DNA from: Alkalicella caledoniensis
GTDB taxonomy: Bacteria > Bacillota > Proteinivoracia > Proteinivoracales > Proteinivoracaceae
Reading direction: 5' to 3'
Length of the DNA: 64,000 bases
Assembly: GCF_014467015.1 (NCBI RefSeq)
Contig: NZ_CP058559.1
Coordinates: forward strand, 2,914,001-2,978,000
The notes below the pieces were generated by a model, which ran no database searches, was not told the origin of the DNA, and saw only the letters and a program-made list of their open reading frames with translations. The translations under genes and the position numbers were made by a program. How positions within the stretch are numbered: the stretch's first letter is position 1; every line of letters starts with the position of its first letter. This document shows, piece by piece, positions 17,110-25,585 of this stretch.

Positions 17110-17991
17110 ATGAAACAATTTAGCTACTATGCTCCAACTGATTTAGAAGGAGTACTAAAGATTTTGGCACATGGAGAAGACACATACTTCATTGCTGGCG
17201 GAACCGATATTATGATCCAGATGAGGAAAAAGTGGGTTCAACCTAGAAAACTAATTGATTTAAAGCAGGTAAGTGAAATAAATTACATCCGAGAAGATGG
17301 TGACGTAATTAGAGTAGGGGCAACAACCACATTTACTCAGCTCGAAAGATCAGACTTAATTAAGAGATACGCAAAGGTTTTAGCAAACTCTGCTGCAGAA
17401 GTAGGGTCCCCACAGATACGTAACTTAGGAACCGTAGGAGGTAATATAGCTAACTCGTCTGCCGCAGCAGACTCTGTTACTGCGCTAATGGCTCTCGATG
17501 CTAAACTTAAGCTAGTTAGCCTAAGTGGTGAGAGAGTAGTGGAACTAAAAGAATTTTATATAGGAAATGGAAATACCAGCCTTAAACCTGATGAAGTTAT
17601 AACTGAAGTGTTCTTCAATAAACGTGAGTATTCTGAGTTCAAAAAATTAGGTAGAAGAAAAGCTTTAGCTATTGTTGTTTTAAGTGTGGGCGCAGCTTTT
17701 AAGTTAAACATGAATGAAAACACGTTTTCCAATGTTAAAATCTCCCTTGGTGCAGTAGCAAGACATCCAATGAGGGCTTATGAAGCAGAGCAAATACTTG
17801 AAGGGCAGGAAATAAGCTTCCTAAAATTAGAAGAATGCATCGAGAAAATCTCTGAAATAGCAGAAGCAAGTGTTACAAACTCTCCGTTTAAGCTTTTAGC
17901 TCCTTATAAAAAAGAAAGTATCAAAGGTGTAGCAAGACAAGTACTAGAAAATCTATACAACGAACAAGTTAAAGCAAATAAGGGGGTATAG
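17110..17991 (+). CDS. ndhF: Nicotinate dehydrogenase, FAD subunit
   Basis: A 293-aa FAD-binding subunit of the xanthine dehydrogenase family. FIAGGTDIM near residue 30 and LGTVGGNIANSSAAADS (about 109-125) are the flavin-contact loops of this family; the length is normal. It passes electrons from the iron-sulfur subunit to NADP+ in the hydroxylation of nicotinate to 6-hydroxynicotinate. The start is ATG 17110, 7 bases after AGGAGGG; the ATG at 17104 is too close. It is the first gene behind the sigma-54 promoter, 2 bases before ndhS. The specific substrate rests on the neighbouring split molybdenum subunits and the rest of the pathway. Confidence 0.92.
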   Translation: MKQFSYYAPTDLEGVLKILAHGEDTYFIAGGTDIMIQMRKKWVQPRKLIDLKQVSEINYIREDGDVIRVGATTTFTQLERSDLIKRYAKVLANSAAEVGSPQIRNLGTVGGNIANSSAAADSVTALMALDAKLKLVSLSGERVVELKEFYIGNGNTSLKPDEVITEVFFNKREYSEFKKLGRRKALAIVVLSVGAAFKLNMNENTFSNVKISLGAVARHPMRAYEAEQILEGQEISFLKLEECIEKISEIAEASVTNSPFKLLAPYKKESIKGVARQVLENLYNEQVKANKGV

Positions 17992-17993
17992 TC

Positions 17994-18458
17994 ATGGAAA
18001 AAGTAAAGATCGTATTTAACCTAAACTACAAAGATGTCGAGATTGAGATATATCCTAACACAAGACTAATAGATATGTTGAGGGAACAGTTTAACCTCAC
18101 AAGTGTTAAAGAGGGCTGCTCTGAAGGAGAGTGTGGCGCCTGTACTGTAGTCCTTGACGATGAACCTGTTACGTCTTGTGTAGTGCTAGCACCTCAAGTT
18201 CATGGCAGATCTGTTCTTACCCTTGAGGGATTGTCCGAAAATGGAGAACTTGATAAACTACAGCAGGCATTCATAGATGCTGGAGCTGTTCAATGTGGAT
18301 TTTGTACCCCAGGAATGATTTTATCTGGTAAAGCGCTTTTGATGAGAAAACCAAACCCAACTGAGGAAGAAATTAAACAATCAATTTCAGGTAATCTATG
18401 TAGATGTACTGGGTATGCAAAGATTGTTGATGCCATTCAAATAGCTTCACAAAAGTAA
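17994..18458 (+). CDS. ndhS: Nicotinate dehydrogenase, [2Fe-2S] subunit
   Basis: A 154-aa iron-sulfur subunit carrying two [2Fe-2S] clusters. The plant-ferredoxin-type cluster is held by Cys42, 47, 50 and 62 (GCSEGECGACTVV, SC), the second by Cys101, 104, 136 and 138 (CGFC, CRCTGY). It relays electrons from the molybdenum centre to the FAD subunit. It starts 2 bases after ndhF with GGGGG upstream and is followed by ndhL after 16 bases. Confidence 0.95.
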   Translation: MEKVKIVFNLNYKDVEIEIYPNTRLIDMLREQFNLTSVKEGCSEGECGACTVVLDDEPVTSCVVLAPQVHGRSVLTLEGLSENGELDKLQQAFIDAGAVQCGFCTPGMILSGKALLMRKPNPTEEEIKQSISGNLCRCTGYAKIVDAIQIASQK

Positions 18459-18474
18459 AGAGAGGAGGAGAAGG

Positions 18475-19761
18475 GTGTTGGAAGAAAAAAATTACAGTGT
18501 TATAGGAAAAAGTGTAACGAAAAAAGATGTGTTAGCTAAAGTAACAGGAAAAGCTCAATATGCGGCCGATATTACATTAGACAATATGTTATTTGGTAAG
18601 GTGTTAAGAAGCACTGTTCCTGCTGCAATAGTAAAGAAAATAGATACTTCTAAAGCAAAGGAATTGCCAGGTGTAGTTTCTGTTCTGACCGCTAAGGACA
18701 TTCCGGGAGAAAATAGTGTAGGAATTATTATTAAGGATGAGCCAATTCTAGTGACCAATAAAATTAGAAGAATTGGAGATCCATTGGCGATTATAGCTGC
18801 AGAGACCATGGAAATAGCTGAAGAAGCTTTAGGACTGATTAAAGTAGATTTAGAAGAACTACCTGTCGTATCAAACATTGAACAGGCTCTTGATAAAAAC
18901 TCCCCTGTAATACACGGAGGAGAAAGTAACATTTTATCTACCAAGTTAATGGTTAAAGGGGATGTAGATAATGCATTCAAGGAGTGTGATATTATAATTG
19001 AAAATTCCTATAAAACTAGTATGATATCACATATGTTTATAGAGCCAGAAGCTGCAGTAGCAAAGTATGAAGATGGAAAAATAACCGTATGGAGCTCAAC
19101 ACAAAACACTCACTTTGACAGGGATGAAGTGGCGAGGATGCTAAACATGCCACAGAACAGAGTGCGTTGCATATGTGCTGAAACAGGCGGTGGCTTTGGT
19201 GGTAAGCTAGATATTTCTTTACAATGCTATTCTGCTTTATTAGCTTACTACTCTAAAAGACCAGTAAAGATGGTTAACACTCGTGAAGAATCAACAACTG
19301 TGTCGTCAAAACGCCATCCAACCCTCATGAAGTATAAGACAGGAGCAAAAAAAGATGGAAAACTTCATGCTATGGAAGTTGAGATTTTCCAGGACACAGG
19401 TGCGTACTCTTCATATGGGCTAGGGGTAATTACTAGAAGTGTTGTACATAGTACAGGTCCCTATGAGGTGCCTAATTTACGCGTAAAATCTACAATGGTA
19501 TATACAAATAACCCTATGGCAGGCGCAATGAGAGGATTTGGTGTTCCTCAAGTAGCAATAGCACACGAGGGTCAAATGGATGCACTTGCAAAAGAATTAA
19601 ATATGACTCCAGTGGAGATTAGGTTAATAAATGCCCTTAAAGTAGGATCGACTACAGGAACTAAACAAATTCTTGATAATAGCGTAGGCATCACAGAGAC
19701 AATAATTAAAGCAGTAGAAAAAAGCAAAGAAGTAATCTCGCAGGAAAGGAGGAGCTTATAA
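18475..19761 (+). CDS. ndhL: Nicotinate dehydrogenase, large molybdopterin subunit
   Basis: A 428-aa protein equal to the N-terminal half of a usual 750-800-aa molybdenum hydroxylase subunit. It has the a/b hammerhead domain (about 10-130), the cofactor loop GGGFGGK (about 240) and AMRGFGVPQ (about 345), and ends shortly after. The remaining domain is encoded by ndhM, which overlaps by one base. This split is the known hallmark of the selenium-containing nicotinate dehydrogenase of E. barkeri, and no other family member there was reported to have it. GTG 18475 or TTG 18478 may be the start; both follow GAGGAGGAG. The split is real, not a frameshift: ndhM has its own AGGAGG site. Confidence 0.92.
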   Translation: MLEEKNYSVIGKSVTKKDVLAKVTGKAQYAADITLDNMLFGKVLRSTVPAAIVKKIDTSKAKELPGVVSVLTAKDIPGENSVGIIIKDEPILVTNKIRRIGDPLAIIAAETMEIAEEALGLIKVDLEELPVVSNIEQALDKNSPVIHGGESNILSTKLMVKGDVDNAFKECDIIIENSYKTSMISHMFIEPEAAVAKYEDGKITVWSSTQNTHFDRDEVARMLNMPQNRVRCICAETGGGFGGKLDISLQCYSALLAYYSKRPVKMVNTREESTTVSSKRHPTLMKYKTGAKKDGKLHAMEVEIFQDTGAYSSYGLGVITRSVVHSTGPYEVPNLRVKSTMVYTNNPMAGAMRGFGVPQVAIAHEGQMDALAKELNMTPVEIRLINALKVGSTTGTKQILDNSVGITETIIKAVEKSKEVISQERRSL

Positions 19762-20747
19762 TGAAAAAAAGAGGCGTAGGAATGGGTTGTATGTGGTATG
19801 GGGTTGGTAATACTGGGCTACCTAATCCAGCAGCAGCTTTTGTTGAGGTTCATAGTGATGGTTCAGTTACAGTGCTAACAGGTGCTGCAGACATAGGACA
19901 GGGATCTGACACTGTCATGTGCCAGATTGTGGCAGAAGCACTAGGGGTCCATTATGAAGACGTTAGTGTATTATCTGCTGACAGTGGTGTTACCCCAGAG
20001 TCTGGCGCATCATCTGCCAGTAGACAAACATATATTTCAGGAAATGCTTGCTTAAATGCAGCAAATATGGCTAAAGAAACCATTGTAAAAGTAGCCGCAG
20101 AATTATTGGGTACTACAGCTTCTAACGTAGAATTGCGGGATAGGAGAGCCTTTGACAAAAATAACACCGACAACCACATCCTATATTCCAAAGTATTAAT
20201 GACCATGAAGCAAAAGGGTATTATCGCTGTAGGAAGTGGTAGCTTTAATCCAGATACCACAGGGTTAAATCCAGAAAACCTAGAAGGCAGTCCATATGGA
20301 ACTTACGCCTTTGCAACTCAGATTGTTGAGGTTGAAGTGGACACCGAAACTGGAGAAGTTGATGTTATAAAAATCATCGCAGCCCATGATGTAGGTACAG
20401 CCATCAACAAACAAAATGTTGAGGGGCAAATTGAAGGTGGAGCGTTGATGGGAGTTGGATACGCATTACTTGAGGAAATAGAGCTAGATAACGGTAAAAT
20501 AAAAAATCCAAATTTTACAAGTTACTTAATCAATACAGCAATGGACACACCCAAAATATATCCAATTATTGTTGAAGAACATAGCGAAACTGGACCCTTT
20601 GGAGCAAAAGGAGTCGGTGAACCTACATTGATCCCTACTGCACCGGCAATCTTAAGTGCAATAGAAGATGCCATAGGTATTAGATTTAATGAAGTTCCTG
20701 TAACTCCTGAAAAAATTATTAAGTCTCTAAAAAATGGAGGTAAGTAA
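19761..20747 (+). CDS. ndhM: Nicotinate dehydrogenase, medium molybdopterin subunit
   Basis: A 328-aa protein equal to the C-terminal half of a molybdenum hydroxylase large subunit. GAADIGQGSDTVM (about 33-45) is the cofactor-binding Q-loop and GAKGVGEPTLIPTAPA (about 280-295) holds the catalytic Glu. It joins NdhL to make the active site; in E. barkeri the enzyme carries labile, non-selenocysteine selenium, and no in-frame UGA is seen here either. It starts at ATG 19761 overlapping the ndhL stop, with GGAGGAG upstream. Confidence 0.92.
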   Translation: MKKRGVGMGCMWYGVGNTGLPNPAAAFVEVHSDGSVTVLTGAADIGQGSDTVMCQIVAEALGVHYEDVSVLSADSGVTPESGASSASRQTYISGNACLNAANMAKETIVKVAAELLGTTASNVELRDRRAFDKNNTDNHILYSKVLMTMKQKGIIAVGSGSFNPDTTGLNPENLEGSPYGTYAFATQIVEVEVDTETGEVDVIKIIAAHDVGTAINKQNVEGQIEGGALMGVGYALLEEIELDNGKIKNPNFTSYLINTAMDTPKIYPIIVEEHSETGPFGAKGVGEPTLIPTAPAILSAIEDAIGIRFNEVPVTPEKIIKSLKNGGK

Positions 20748-20749
20748 AA

Positions 20750-21781
20750 ATGTCAAATACTAATGAAAAAGTTAGTTTCTTTAAAAGAAAGAACATAGAG
20801 TTCTCTGTTAAAAGGTACTTAATTGACACTTTAAGCTTCATGGCACTTGGTCTTTTTTCTTCACTAATAATCGGTAGTATAATGAATACAATCGGAAGTA
20901 AACTTGGGATACCATTTTTATCAGAAACAGTATGGCCCATTGCTAACAGTATGACTGGACCAGCTATAGCAGTTGCAGTAGCCTTTGGTCTTCAGGCTCC
21001 GCCTTTAGTAATGTTCTCAGCAGTAATAGTGGGAGCTGCTGGAGCGGCAAACGGTGGAGGACCTGTAGGTGCTTTGCTGGCAACGTTAGTTGGTGTGGAG
21101 TTCGGTAAAATGGTTTCAAAGGAAACAAAAGTGGATATAATCGTAACACCAGCTGTAACAATACTAGTTGGCTGCTTAGTTGCAAGCTTTGTTGCACCAG
21201 CTGTTGGAGCATTTATGACAAAGTTTGGTGAGTTAATTATGTATGCAACAGAGCTACACCCTGTTCCAATGGGTAGTTTAGTTGCTGTACTAATGGGAAT
21301 TGCCTTAACACTACCTATAAGTAGTGCTGCAATAGCAATAATGTTAAGCTTAAGTGGCATAGCTGCAGGAGCTGCCGTTGTTGGATGCTGTTGTCAGATG
21401 GTAGGTTTTGCTGTGCAAAGTTATAAAGATAATGGTTGGGGTGGAGTTTTTGCCCAAGGAGTTGGAACATCAATGCTCCAAGTACCAAATATCGTTAAAA
21501 AACCAATTATTTGGTTACCGCCAATTATAGCATCTGCTATACTTGGTCCAATTTCCGCTAGAGTATTACAAATGGAAAACACACCAATGGGTGCAGGTAT
21601 GGGAACCAGTGGTTTAGTAGGTCAGTTCGAAGCTATTTCAGCAATGGATGGTGGAGCTGGTATGTATCTATCCATATTTCTAATGCACATAGCACTACCA
21701 GCAATACTAGTGTATGTAATTTCTAAAGTCATGTATTCTAAACAAATACTTAAACCAGGTGATATGAAGTTAGACCTATAA
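20750..21781 (+). CDS. PTS-EIIC-like membrane transporter, candidate nicotinate permease
   Basis: A 343-aa membrane protein with about nine hydrophobic segments, of the stand-alone PTS IIC-like family (PTS_EIIC_2 type): rich in small residues, with GAAGAANGGGPVGALLATLVG, ELHPVPMGSLVAVLMGIALTLP and GGAGMYLSIFLMHIALP. There is no phosphorylatable IIA or IIB domain or gene nearby, so it is unlikely to work as a sugar PTS. It starts 2 bases after ndhM in the same sigma-54 operon, which suggests that it imports nicotinate or exports a by-product. The substrate is inferred from position only. Confidence 0.75.
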   Translation: MSNTNEKVSFFKRKNIEFSVKRYLIDTLSFMALGLFSSLIIGSIMNTIGSKLGIPFLSETVWPIANSMTGPAIAVAVAFGLQAPPLVMFSAVIVGAAGAANGGGPVGALLATLVGVEFGKMVSKETKVDIIVTPAVTILVGCLVASFVAPAVGAFMTKFGELIMYATELHPVPMGSLVAVLMGIALTLPISSAAIAIMLSLSGIAAGAAVVGCCCQMVGFAVQSYKDNGWGGVFAQGVGTSMLQVPNIVKKPIIWLPPIIASAILGPISARVLQMENTPMGAGMGTSGLVGQFEAISAMDGGAGMYLSIFLMHIALPAILVYVISKVMYSKQILKPGDMKLDL

Positions 21782-21819
21782 AAAAGTATTGTAACATCTT
21801 ATAAAAAACTAAATATCAA

Positions 21820-22058
21820 GCGTGGGGCTTAGCCCTTCCACTTTAGGGAGGAGTCTTCAGAGCTGTGAATCGGGGTAATCCATAAGCCGAGGAGCCGAGA
21901 AGAGGACAATGAGTTAAAGTGGTACTGCAGCGTTCAAGGATTGAAAATGGCAGGGGAGGACGATTAGGTGACTAATCACTATCAAATAAAGGTATTCTCA
22001 TAGATACCTTTATTTGAATATGGTGAAAACTCCTCCAAATTTAACGGGGGAGTTTTTT
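21820..22058 (+). ncRNA. Structured RNA leader, riboswitch candidate, with terminator
   Basis: This gene-free stretch folds extensively: GGGC/GCCC hairpin (21825-21835); an 8-bp long-range helix CCACTTTA (21838-21845) with TAAAGTGG (21915-21922) enclosing UCGG/CCGA (21870-21890); CTGC/GCAG (21925-21953) with inner UUCAA/UUGAA; GATTAG-GTGA-CTAATC with a GNRA loop (21962-21977); a 12-bp hairpin (21983-22016); then a terminator (22026-22058). GGAGGAGT at 21847-21854 is complementary to ACTCCTCC (22029-22036), the left arm of the terminator, so two exclusive folds are possible. It precedes a probable molybdate-type importer and a MocA-like gene, so a Moco- or metal-sensing RNA is plausible. I cannot match it to a known class from memory. 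Confidence 0.6.
22026..22058 (+). terminator. Intrinsic terminator at the end of the RNA leader
   Basis: AAAACTCCTCC pairs with GGGGGAGTTTT, followed by TT, about 105 bases upstream of the importer operon start. Confidence 0.8.
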
Positions 22059-22162
22059 ATTTCGAAGGAAATTATTTCATTTAGTCTTTTTCTCTTAGTA
22101 AGGATTATTGTTCTAGTTATCATATACAGGAGACATAGCATGTTCCTGATGGAGGTGTGACA

Positions 22163-22690
22163 GTGAATATTTTCCTAACAGGTGGAAAGCAAGTTGGCAA
22201 ATCTACAATAATAAATTCAGTAACAAATGAACTGGGTATAGGGGAGAAAACCATTGGGTTTAGGACATTGTTGAATCCTAGTACAGAAATAAGGACGTTT
22301 TATATAGAACCAATTAATATTTCACTATTAGAAAACCCATACAAAGACATAGGTTACTTTAAGGACGGTACAAAAACAGGGATTACATCTACCTTTGAAG
22401 ATTATGGAGTTAAATTACTAGAAAAATGTTTATCAGAGAGATCCTCAATAGTCCTCTTAGATGAAGTTGGTTTTTTTGAGGAAGGAGCACGAAATTTCCA
22501 AAAAAAGTTACATGAACTTCTAGACTCTCCTAAGACGGTCCTAGGTGTAATTAAAGAACATACATCCGAATTCTTGGACTCCATAAGATTTCGAGAAGAT
22601 GTGAGGATTTTACATGTAACACTAGTTAACAGAGAAGAAATTAAAATAGAACTTATAAAAATAATTAAAAATTTAAAACTAGAAAATTAG
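22163..22690 (+). CDS. THEP1-like nucleoside-triphosphatase
   Basis: A 175-aa P-loop protein similar to the NTPase_1/THEP1 family. Walker A is FLTGGKQVGKSTII (residues 3-16) and Walker B SIVLLDEVGFFEEGARNF (about 91-108), the latter with the family's typical acidic/aromatic pattern. It is preferred to start at GTG 22163, 7 bases after GGAGG; GTG 22157 touches that site. It leads the importer operon, 13 bases before the lipoprotein start. Its role with a metal-oxyanion importer or cofactor synthesis is unclear; related genes occur beside molybdenum-hydroxylase systems in clostridia, but I state this as inference. Confidence 0.75.
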   Translation: MNIFLTGGKQVGKSTIINSVTNELGIGEKTIGFRTLLNPSTEIRTFYIEPINISLLENPYKDIGYFKDGTKTGITSTFEDYGVKLLEKCLSERSSIVLLDEVGFFEEGARNFQKKLHELLDSPKTVLGVIKEHTSEFLDSIRFREDVRILHVTLVNREEIKIELIKIIKNLKLEN

Positions 22691-22703
22691 AGGAGTGAAT
22701 AAA

Positions 22704-23783
22704 ATGATTAAATCCAATAAAACAATGATACTTGTGATACTTTTACTTACATCAATAATTATGTCAGGGTGCTTGGGCTCACAGCAAAACCCCTCTGACA
22801 CAATAACAGAGACTAATAGAACTGTTATAGATCAAAAAGGTAGAGAAGTTGAGATTCCCAAAGAAATTAACAGCGTTGTGTCCACCTATGGCCCAGCCAC
22901 TAATTTGATTTTCGCAGTAGGGGCACAACACAAACTTGTGGCGGTGCCTGATAAAACACATTCTAACAAGTTTTTTACCAGTGTTTATCCAGAGGTGCTG
23001 AAATTAGATGAAATTGGCAGCAGAGGCGAAGGGTTAAATATCGAAGCAGTTATAGCATCAAACCCTGATGTTGTTATATTATTTCCCGGGAATGATAATG
23101 AAACAATAATAGAACAGCTTGCTACACAGAAGATTCCAGCTGTTGTAATTAACCCAGAAAGTATAGAAGAGATTTTAGAATGTATCGAACTACTTGGGGA
23201 TGTTTTAGGGAGAGAAGCACAAGCTAAAGAGTTAATTGCCTATTACATTGAGAGTCTAGAGCTTGTGGAGAGTAGGGTGTCTAACATATCCTTAGACCAA
23301 CGTAAAAAGGTATACTTAGCGGGATCTAATGGATTATTGTCAACAACATCTTCTGATATGTATCAACACCATCTGATTGAACAAGCAGGTGGAATTAACG
23401 TTGCAAGTTCCTTAAATGGAGGTTGGAACCAAGTTTCAGCAGAACAGTTAATAAAATTTAACCCCGATTTTATTACTTCCGTACAATATAGCAAAGGGAA
23501 TGTAGCACAGGAAATATCAGACAATAAACAGTTTAGTAATATAGAAGCAATAAAAAATAAACAGGTTTATATTTTCCCCTCAAATTTAGGGGGATGGGAT
23601 ATGCCAGAGCCTAGGTCCATATTAGGGATCCTGTGGTTATCAAATATGCTATATCCTGAAGAATTTGCTGACATGGACATATTAAAAGAAATAGAGGAAT
23701 TTCATCTAAATTTCTATGGCAAGAATTTCACAGAACTTGGGGGAATTTTAAATGATAATGAAATTCTGGAGAAAATTAAATAG
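22704..23783 (+). CDS. ABC importer substrate-binding lipoprotein (FecCD/BtuF type)
   Basis: A 359-aa lipoprotein with signal peptide and lipobox (IIMSGC, Cys23). The class III binding-protein fold is seen from DQKGREVEIPKEINSVVS, LNIEAVIASNPDVVILF and the long linker helix after residue 160. Such proteins bind haem, siderophores, cobalamin or, in MolA of Haemophilus, molybdate/tungstate. Placement between ndhFSLM and a MocA-like gene favours molybdate. The start is ATG 22704, 8 bases after AGGAG. Its 3' end overlaps the permease gene by 32 bases. Confidence 0.88.
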   Translation: MIKSNKTMILVILLLTSIIMSGCLGSQQNPSDTITETNRTVIDQKGREVEIPKEINSVVSTYGPATNLIFAVGAQHKLVAVPDKTHSNKFFTSVYPEVLKLDEIGSRGEGLNIEAVIASNPDVVILFPGNDNETIIEQLATQKIPAVVINPESIEEILECIELLGDVLGREAQAKELIAYYIESLELVESRVSNISLDQRKKVYLAGSNGLLSTTSSDMYQHHLIEQAGGINVASSLNGGWNQVSAEQLIKFNPDFITSVQYSKGNVAQEISDNKQFSNIEAIKNKQVYIFPSNLGGWDMPEPRSILGILWLSNMLYPEEFADMDILKEIEEFHLNFYGKNFTELGGILNDNEILEKIK

Positions 23784-24792
23784 TAATCTTAAAAACAAAA
23801 AAAGTACCATATTTATTTTTTTCATAGTAACTATATTCATTTCTTTATTTTCTGGACGTTATAGCGTAAAGGTTGATGAAATATTGACTTTGTTTCAAGA
23901 GCTTCCTAATTTTCTATTAGGAAATGAAATAACAAGTAATCAGAGTTTAGTATTTTACTATATCAGACTCCCAAGAATTATTTTAGCTTTAGTAACTGGC
24001 GTAGTACTAGGTGGAACAGGTGTTGTTTTTCAAGGGGTCTTTAAAAACCCCTTGGCCTCCCCAGATGTGTTAGGAGTCACAGCAGGGTGTACTGTTGGTG
24101 CTGCTATAGCCATACTACTCCCCTTTGAAGGCAATCTAATTATACAAGTAACAGCATTTGTGTTTGGTATAGTTACAGTTTTTATTACATATGGTCTTGC
24201 AAAAGCTTCAAAAAACAAAAACATAGTGATGCTAGTGCTAGCTGGCATGGTTGTATCCGCATTCTTTTCAGCTATGCTGTCACTAATTAAATACATGGCA
24301 GATCCATTTGAACAACTTCCAGCTATTGTTTTTTGGACAATGGGAGGATTCCATAGAGCTTCATGGCCTAGGATTCAAACGCTACTTATAACAGTTCTAC
24401 CGTGTATTATTTTTTTAAAATCTACATCTTGGAAGTTGAACATACTGTGCTTGGGTGATGAAGATGCACAGGGATTAGGTATAAATGTAAAGAGACTGCG
24501 CCTTATAATACTGAGTATATCTGCATTTATGGTTGCAAGCTGTATTAGTATTACTGGAACCGTTGGATGGGTGGCTTTAGTCGTACCCCACATTACTAGG
24601 TTATATGTTGGAGCAGATCACAGTAGGCTACTTCCGATGAGTATGTTGGTTGGCGGAGGTTTCACAGTACTAATGGATACTATAGCAAGATCACTTACAA
24701 CTTCCGAGATCCCAATCAGTATACTAACAGCAGCCATTGGTGCACCAGTCTTTGCTTACTTACTTATAGTTAAAAGCACTGTGGAGGGATAA
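23752..24792 (+). CDS. ABC importer permease, FecCD type
   Basis: A 346-aa permease with about ten membrane segments of the FecCD/BtuC/MolB family: YIRLPRIILALVTGVVLGGTG, FKNPLASPDVLGVTAGC and GTVGWVALVVPHITRLYVG are the conserved loops. It is the membrane channel for the binding protein before it and the ATPase after it. ATG 23752 starts within the preceding gene, so translation is coupled. Confidence 0.9.
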   Translation: MIMKFWRKLNSNLKNKKSTIFIFFIVTIFISLFSGRYSVKVDEILTLFQELPNFLLGNEITSNQSLVFYYIRLPRIILALVTGVVLGGTGVVFQGVFKNPLASPDVLGVTAGCTVGAAIAILLPFEGNLIIQVTAFVFGIVTVFITYGLAKASKNKNIVMLVLAGMVVSAFFSAMLSLIKYMADPFEQLPAIVFWTMGGFHRASWPRIQTLLITVLPCIIFLKSTSWKLNILCLGDEDAQGLGINVKRLRLIILSISAFMVASCISITGTVGWVALVVPHITRLYVGADHSRLLPMSMLVGGGFTVLMDTIARSLTTSEIPISILTAAIGAPVFAYLLIVKSTVEG

Positions 24793-24794
24793 TT

Positions 24795-25562
24795 ATGACT
24801 ATAAAAATTACAGATATCCAATTTAACTATAATCAGAGGCGTGTCCTAAAAGGATGTTCGTTAATTATTGAAAGAGGTAACATATACGGTCTTTTAGGTG
24901 CTAATGGAGCGGGAAAAACAACCCTAATGAAAATTATAAAGGGACTGCTTAAACCGCAAAATGGAGATGTTGAAATTGATGGAAGAAACACTTTAGCAAT
25001 GACCATAGAGGAAATATCCCAAAAGATTGCTACTGTTTCCCAAGACACTAATCAAGTATTTCCTTTTTCTGTACTTGATATGGTAACTATGGGGAGGAAT
25101 CCTCACATCAAGCTTTTCGGTAAGCCAATAAAGGAAGATTACATAAAGGCAGAGGAGTCTTTAGCATTGGTAGGAGGGCTTTACTTAAAAGAGAGAATTT
25201 TTAATGAGCTAAGTGGCGGGGAGAGGCAATTAGTTATGATAGCTAGAGCATTAGCACAACAAACTCCATACATATTATTTGATGAACCTACTGCTCACTT
25301 GGATTTTACAAATCAGCATGTAATTTTAAAAGTTATAAGGGATGTTGTAAAGAAAAATAATTTAGGGGTCTTAATTTGCATGCACGACCCTAATCTAGTG
25401 TACCAGTATTGCTCACACTCAGTGATGATACATGAGGGTCAAGTTCTTAGTAAAGGTTTAACAAAAGAAGTTTTTAATGAAGGCAATCTATCTTACCTCT
25501 ATGGAACATCCACTAAAATCAGTCGAATAGACAATGGACTAATCTATGTTTCAGCTAAGTAA
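24795..25562 (+). CDS. ABC importer ATP-binding protein
   Basis: A 255-aa ATPase of the FepC/BtuD/MolC type. Walker A is GANGAGKTT (about 34-42), signature LSGGERQL (about 138), Walker B ILFDEPTAHLD (about 158-168), and switch His in CMHDPN. It starts 2 bases after the permease stop and ends 23 bases before the MocA-like gene. Confidence 0.92.
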   Translation: MTIKITDIQFNYNQRRVLKGCSLIIERGNIYGLLGANGAGKTTLMKIIKGLLKPQNGDVEIDGRNTLAMTIEEISQKIATVSQDTNQVFPFSVLDMVTMGRNPHIKLFGKPIKEDYIKAEESLALVGGLYLKERIFNELSGGERQLVMIARALAQQTPYILFDEPTAHLDFTNQHVILKVIRDVVKKNNLGVLICMHDPNLVYQYCSHSVMIHEGQVLSKGLTKEVFNEGNLSYLYGTSTKISRIDNGLIYVSAK

Positions 25563-25585
25563 TCTTACCTTAGGAGAGAAAAAGT

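Noticed and set aside
18475-20747. ndhL and ndhM as a frameshifted single molybdenum subunit gene
   Set aside because: Each has its own ribosome site and the break falls where the E. barkeri enzyme is naturally split.
21914-21930. T-box-like sequence AAGTGGTACTGC in the RNA leader
   Set aside because: It resembles the T-box core GGTGGTACCGCG, but there is no T-box stem I pattern, the distance to the terminator is too long, and the bases are better used in the long-range helix with 21838-21845.
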